Source: Rhodospirillaceae bacterium
Lineage (GTDB): Bacteria; Pseudomonadota; Alphaproteobacteria; Rhodospirillales; 2-02-FULL-58-16
Reading direction: 5' to 3'
Assembly (NCBI GenBank): GCA_030623425.1
Contig: JAUXMA010000043.1
Coordinates: forward strand, 1-9,349
Length of the DNA: 9,349 nucleotides
Positions 6,643-9,349 of the stretch are shown one piece after another. Position numbers and translations under genes: made by a program. Each line of letters opens with the position of its first letter. Position 1 is the stretch's first letter. Below the pieces are notes generated by a model, which was not told the DNA's origin, ran no database searches, and saw only the letters and a list, made by a program, of their open reading frames with translations.

Positions 6643-6942
6643 ATGGCGGATATCGATCTGGAAATCAGCCACGGGCTCGGGCAGGAAGAAGCGGTGGCAA
6701 GGCTGGAGACGCTTTTGGGTTCCCGGGCCGCGGGCAACGACCTGATCCGCAATGCCGTCTATAAACGCCGGGGCAACGAATTCAGCTTCACGGCCAGCAT
6801 CAAGGGCTTGGACGTCAAGGGCAGGGCGACGGCGTTCAATGAAAAGGTGCGTGTCATGGTCGATCTTCCCTGGGCGGCGCGGCTGCTCAAGGGGGCGGCA
6901 CGCGATTATGTGCGCAAATACCTGGCCGAAGTTCTGACGTAA
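6643..6942 (+). CDS. Polyhydroxyalkanoate-system (PHA granule) family protein
   Basis: This 99-residue protein starts MADIDLEISHGLGQEEAVAR and continues with a beta-strand pattern (NEFSFTASIKGLDVKGRATA) and an amphipathic C-terminal helix with WAARLLKG and YVRKYLAEVL. This layout matches the small putative PHA-system proteins of PF09650, which are linked to polyhydroxyalkanoate granules in other proteobacteria. The fold probably resembles lipid- or START-like binding domains, but no ligand can be read from sequence. It follows the kinase by 25 bases and is probably co-transcribed, so it is a candidate substrate or effector of the kinase/phosphatase pair. The ribosome site is weak (GGA at 6631-6633). 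A terminator hairpin lies 27 bases after the stop. Confidence 0.65.
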   Translation: MADIDLEISHGLGQEEAVARLETLLGSRAAGNDLIRNAVYKRRGNEFSFTASIKGLDVKGRATAFNEKVRVMVDLPWAARLLKGAARDYVRKYLAEVLT

Positions 6943-6969
6943 GGGCGCCTCTTTTCCACATCCACAAAA

Positions 6970-7013
6970 GCAAGAAAACCGCCGACGATGATAGCGGCGG
7001 CGGTTTGCCTTGC
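6970..7013. terminator. Bidirectional terminator hairpin after the triad operon
   Basis: AAACCGCCG (6976-6984) pairs perfectly with CGGCGGTTT (6998-7006). The structure extends outward with GCAAG (6970-6974) and CTTGC (7009-7013). The A-run on the left and T-run on the right make it work in both directions, which fits its place between the plus-strand operon and the convergent mamD gene. The T-run is only three bases long and lies within the stem, so efficiency may be modest. Confidence 0.65.
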
Positions 7014-7031
7014 CCGGAAAACCGACCGGCC

Positions 7032-7048
7032 GCGGCCCCAAGGGCCGC
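7032..7048 (-). terminator. Hairpin downstream of mamD
   Basis: GCGGCCC (7032-7038) and GGGCCGC (7042-7048) form a perfect 7-base-pair, all-GC stem with a 3-base loop, 14 bases after the mamD stop codon. Read on the minus strand it is followed after about ten bases by TTTT (7018-7021 in complement), a weak U-run. Together with the hairpin at 6970-7013 it probably ends mamD transcription. Confidence 0.5.
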
Positions 7049-7062
7049 TACCCGTCGCTCAA

Positions 7063-8133
7063 TCAGCCGAGAGCGGCTTCCAAGTCGTCCGAGTCAGAGT
7101 TTTCGTCTATCTCCACATCTTTTTTCTTGCGGCCGAAGTAGTAATACCCGCCGGCGGTCGCGGCGCCGAGCAGAATGGCCGGACCCCACGCGCCCAGGCC
7201 GAGACCCAAGCCAAGGCTAAGGCCCGTTCCGGTCCAGATCGTGCCGGTGGCGGCCGTCGACTTGGCCGCGACCGCGGCGCCGGTCACGGCGGTCTTGCCG
7301 ATCGCACCCTTACCTGCCGCAGCGGCGATAGAACCCTTGATGCCGGTTCCCATCGCGGGGGCGGATTTGCCGGCCGTCGCGCCAACCGTCACGAACTTGC
7401 TGGCGCCGGCCGTTCCGGCACCGGCGGCGGCCTTGCCGACCGCTCCGATGGAGGGTTGCAGGACCAGCCATTTACCGGCGCTACTACCGGCAACCATGGG
7501 CGCCTTGCCGATGGTCACCGTTTTTCCGACCAGCGAGGGAACGGCGGCGGCGGTCTTGCCACCTGAAAGCTTGAGCGCGACAAGGCTGTCGGCCCCTGCG
7601 CCCGCGCCCGCGGGTTTGAGGAAAATCCATTTGCCGACGCCCTTGCCGGCGACCATGGGGTTGACCACGGTAAAGGTCTTGCCTTGGAGCATCGCCGCCT
7701 GCGTTGCCTGGCGGCCGCCCTCCAATTTCAACATGACCATTTTGTCAAGCTGCGAAGCGGCGGCGGCCTTACCGGCACCCATTCCGGCAGCGCCAACGCC
7801 GGCAACCGCGGCGCCCTTGGCCGCCGCGCCGACCGTCGGTTGCAGGACGATCCATTTGCCGATGCCCCCGGCGACCGCTGGGGATTTGCCGACCACGACC
7901 GTCTTGCCCACCATCGGCATGAGCTGGGCCATTTGCCGGGTGCCTTCCAGCTTGATGGCCGTGGTTCCGCCGGCGGTGCCCGCGCCGCCCGTGGGGCTGA
8001 GGAACAACCAGCTTCCCAGACCCTCTTTCGCCGCGGTTACCTTGCCGACGACGTAGGCCTTCCCGGCCATGGCATTGATTTGCGCGGCCTGTGTCGCTCC
8101 AGCGACTTTCGCAATAACGATATTGGGGCCCAT
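7063..8133 (-). CDS. mamD: MamD-like magnetosome crystal protein (Mms6/MamD family)
   Basis: This 356-residue protein ends with the hallmark of the MamD/Mms6/MamG group: TIWTGTGLSLGLGLGLGAWG (298-317), a membrane helix to about 332, a basic KKK patch and a short acidic tail (VEIDENSDSDDLEAALG). MamD is a magnetosome membrane protein bound tightly to magnetite and implicated in crystal size control. Ahead of the helix lie about four degenerate units of 45-50 residues (near 1-48, 57-101, 132-174 and 183-229). Each has the pattern KLEG..., a GKT-hydrophobic strand, VAG..GKW and a LxP end, joined by Gly/Ala-rich linkers. GGGGAGG (8140-8146) lies six bases before the ATG. The gene normally sits in mamGFDC; here it is alone and convergent with the triad operon. 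Confidence 0.87.
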   Translation of the reverse strand: MGPNIVIAKVAGATQAAQINAMAGKAYVVGKVTAAKEGLGSWLFLSPTGGAGTAGGTTAIKLEGTRQMAQLMPMVGKTVVVGKSPAVAGGIGKWIVLQPTVGAAAKGAAVAGVGAAGMGAGKAAAASQLDKMVMLKLEGGRQATQAAMLQGKTFTVVNPMVAGKGVGKWIFLKPAGAGAGADSLVALKLSGGKTAAAVPSLVGKTVTIGKAPMVAGSSAGKWLVLQPSIGAVGKAAAGAGTAGASKFVTVGATAGKSAPAMGTGIKGSIAAAAGKGAIGKTAVTGAAVAAKSTAATGTIWTGTGLSLGLGLGLGAWGPAILLGAATAGGYYYFGRKKKDVEIDENSDSDDLEAALG

Positions 8134-8149
8134 CTCATACCTCCCCTAA

Positions 8150-8204
8150 GTTGCCGACTGCAACGGTAGCCTATTGCAGCCTCCCGCTCGGTGGGGCCTC
8201 ACCG
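8150..8204 (-). promoter_or_regulatory. Structured mamD leader with overlapping inverted repeats
   Basis: Three dyads lie just upstream of the mamD ribosome site: GTTGC (8150-8154) with GCAAC (8160-8164); CTGCAA (8158-8163) with TTGCAG (8174-8179); and CGGTG (8189-8193) with CACCG (8200-8204). The first two share bases 8158-8164, so an RNA could form only one of them at a time. The first also sits next to the ribosome site (8140-8146). This could be an attenuator-like switch or overlapping operators in DNA. No known riboswitch or regulator box is recognised. Confidence 0.35.
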
Positions 8205-8224
8205 CTTAGTCACCCGCGTTAATA

Positions 8225-8253
8225 AGGATATCACCGGACTCATAGCGAGTCAC
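8225..8253 (-). promoter_or_regulatory. Candidate mamD promoter
   Basis: On the minus strand, GTGACT (complement of 8248-8253) and TATCCT (complement of 8225-8230) are spaced by 17 bases. Each is a partial match to the sigma-70 boxes. The element overlaps a GACTC/GAGTC dyad (8237-8241 and 8247-8251), which could be an operator. It would give a leader of roughly 85 bases containing the dyads next to mamD. Evidence is weak. Confidence 0.25.
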
Positions 8254-8444
8254 CTTTTTCGCGACTACCCCAGGGTGATTCTGGAAAAAAGTGAAGAATT
8301 TTTTCGGGCATTTGGCGATTCTCTGTAATTTTGTTCCCCCGGTGGATAATTCTGGGGGCTATCCTGACACGAGCAAGTCGCTTGGCGAGGACGGCCCCTA
8401 TATTTGTTTCGCGATCCGACTATTTCGTCCGCCCTGAAAAAAGG
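8254..8444. other. Non-coding spacer between mamD promoter region and transposase fragment
   Basis: No gene is supported here. Two dyads are visible: GAAAAAA (8284-8290) with TTTTTTC (8299-8305), an A/T stem around an 8-base loop, and CCCCC (8336-8340) with GGGGG (8354-8358). Part of this stretch may be the right end of the degraded insertion sequence that follows. Its terminal repeat cannot be fixed because the other end of that element is lost. Confidence 0.4.
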
Positions 8445-9239
8445 CTAAGCCATTGAGGGGTCGGGCCGGCCTGGTCGGAACCAAGTATCCGCAAACGCCG
8501 ATTGGGCGATGCTGAGGGCCCAGATCCGGGCTCCTGGCCCCAGAGTTCGTCCGACGGCGCCCAGAATCCGGGCAAAAAGAAGCGCCAGCTTCCTGAGCAC
8601 AAGCCTCAGGTTATGGCCGGCGGCCGCCAGGATGGCGTTGATCTTATCGCCTTGTGGGCTGAGGAGCCAGTTTCGACCGAGCCGCCCGTCGTTCTTGGCG
8701 TGGCCGATCATCGGCTCGATCGCCGATCTCCGTCTGAGCTCGCGCTTCATGGTCGGTGTCAGGCCGCGCTTGTGGCCGGAGAGCATGACCTTGGCCTGGC
8801 CATCGTAGTCGTGGCCGCGATAGCCCTTGTCGGCGTAAATGCGCTCGATCTTCACCCCCGTCATGGCTTCGGCCTGGACCGCGGTGGCCTTGAGGGTATG
8901 GCCATCGTAAGGGTTGCCCTCGAAGGCCTTGGCGGCCAGGAACAAACCTTCCCGGTTGGTCGCGGCAAGGCCGAGCTTACAGCCGAACTCGTAGCGCTTA
9001 TGGGCCTTGCCCTTGGCGATGCAGACCACCTCGGGGGCGTGGAGTGAGTAGAGTTTGTTCTTGTCCCCCCGCTGCTGCGCGAGCCAGCGCCCGATCAGCC
9101 CCAGGAGCCGGGCAAAGCGGGCCTGCAGTTCGGCCTTGCCGGCGATCTTGCGCGAAACATCGCGAAACACCCGGCCGAGATAGGTCTTGAGGCGTTTCAG
9201 CTCCCGGCGCATGCGCTTGAACTGCTTGGCGTGGGCATA
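8445..9239 (-). pseudogene. 5'-truncated IS5-type transposase
   Basis: The minus strand encodes the C-terminal part of an IS5-family DDE transposase. It begins at YAHAKQFKRMRRELKRLK and continues with YSLHAPEV, YEFGCK, GNPYDGHTL, YADKGYRGHD and RRSAIEPMIGHAKNDGRLGR. Numbered from the ATG at 9212, the second catalytic aspartate is D128 (ADKGYRG) and the catalytic glutamate is E166 (IEP). The N-terminal domain and the first catalytic aspartate are missing. Upstream of 9239 the frame runs into unrelated sequence and a stop, at the edge of the boundary repeat. A full-length relative would be almost twice as long, so this copy is dead. It marks past transposition next to mamD. Confidence 0.85.
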
Positions 9240-9310
9240 ATACCAAAGGTCCTTATTATTGACTCATAGAGACGGCTTCCCAAGGTTTTCGGCAAGGAGC
9301 GCGTGGCGTG
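9231..9310. repeat. Right copy of the boundary inverted repeat
   Basis: The reverse complement of this stretch matches 1-80, with 49/50 agreement over 9261-9310 and weaker similarity over 9231-9260. Its inner end overlaps the first codons left of the truncated transposase, so the truncation point and the repeat end nearly coincide. This suggests that the event which placed the repeat here also cut the transposase. The repeat probably continues beyond its matched part, because position 1 of the left copy is the window edge. Confidence 0.8.
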
Positions 9311-9349
9311 GCGATGCGGGGCATCGCGAGCCACGGGCGACGCTGCCCG
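9307..9349. repeat. Nested dyads at the right window end
   Basis: CGTGGC (9307-9312) can pair with GCCACG (9330-9335), and inside it GATGC (9313-9317) pairs with GCATC (9321-9325) around a GGG loop, leaving four unpaired bases (9326-9329). A second dyad, CGGGC (9334-9338) and GCCCG (9345-9349), follows and reaches the window edge. Such stacked hairpins are common near ends of mobile elements, but the family is not recognised. Confidence 0.45.

Noticed and set aside
7175..8056. 293-residue plus-strand open frame opposite mamD
   Set aside because: The Pro/Ala/Thr-rich sequence is the mirror of the Gly/Ala-rich MamD repeats, and it has no sensible ribosome site.
7063..8133. CRISPR or tandem DNA repeat array
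   Set aside because: The repeats are degenerate at DNA level, of coding phase and separated by Gly/Ala linkers; they are protein repeats of MamD.
8502..9047. 181-residue plus-strand open frame opposite the transposase
   Set aside because: The minus strand shows clear IS5 transposase motifs over the same bases.
1..9349. tRNA or rRNA genes
   Set aside because: No cloverleaf or rRNA-like stretch was seen on either strand by eye.

Overview
This is a GC-rich window from a magnetotactic bacterium, most likely an alphaproteobacterium, and it holds part of its magnetosome gene island. Five consecutive plus-strand genes (130-3262) match the mamQ-mamR-mamB-mamS-mamT tail of the mamAB operon in gene order, size and recognisable sequence. 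A mamD-like gene (Mms6/MamD family, with the LG-repeat membrane segment) lies on the opposite strand at 7063-8133. All names come from recognising the sequences by eye; no database search was run.

Layout: (1) 1-80 is an inverted copy of a repeat that recurs at 9231-9310. (2) 130-3262 is mamQRBST, with ATGA start/stop overlaps at mamQ/R and mamR/B and a hairpin-rich spacer between mamB and mamS. The usual next genes, mamU and mamV, are absent. (3) 3263-3436 is an AT-rich leader with a possible promoter and a hairpin. (4) 3437-6942 is an apparent operon of four genes: a von Willebrand A (vWA) protein with a complete MIDAS, a PP2C-type phosphatase, a protein-kinase-like protein, and a small protein resembling the polyhydroxyalkanoate-granule regulator family (PF09650). 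(5) 6970-7048 holds two hairpins between the converging operon and mamD. (6) mamD (minus strand) has a structured leader at 8134-8250. (7) 8445-9239 is a 5'-truncated IS5-type transposase. (8) The inverted repeat and further dyads run to the window end.

How the parts may work together: MamB (cation diffusion facilitator) and MamQ (LemA-like) are known in Magnetospirillum to be needed for making the magnetosome membrane. MamR, MamS and MamT affect crystal growth; MamT carries two magnetochrome-type haem sites for iron redox control. MamD is a crystal-associated membrane protein. The vWA/PP2C/kinase set resembles the vWA-phosphatase-kinase triads (TerY-P type) found in other bacteria and is not part of the canonical mam set. 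Its position between mamT and mamD suggests a phosphorylation switch acquired by, or co-inherited with, this island. That link is inference.

The region looks rearranged. mamD stands apart from any mamC/F/G partner, a dead transposase lies beside it, the whole segment is bracketed by inverted repeats, and the PP2C gene seems to carry an in-frame fragment of a beta-hydroxyacid dehydrogenase at its N-terminus.
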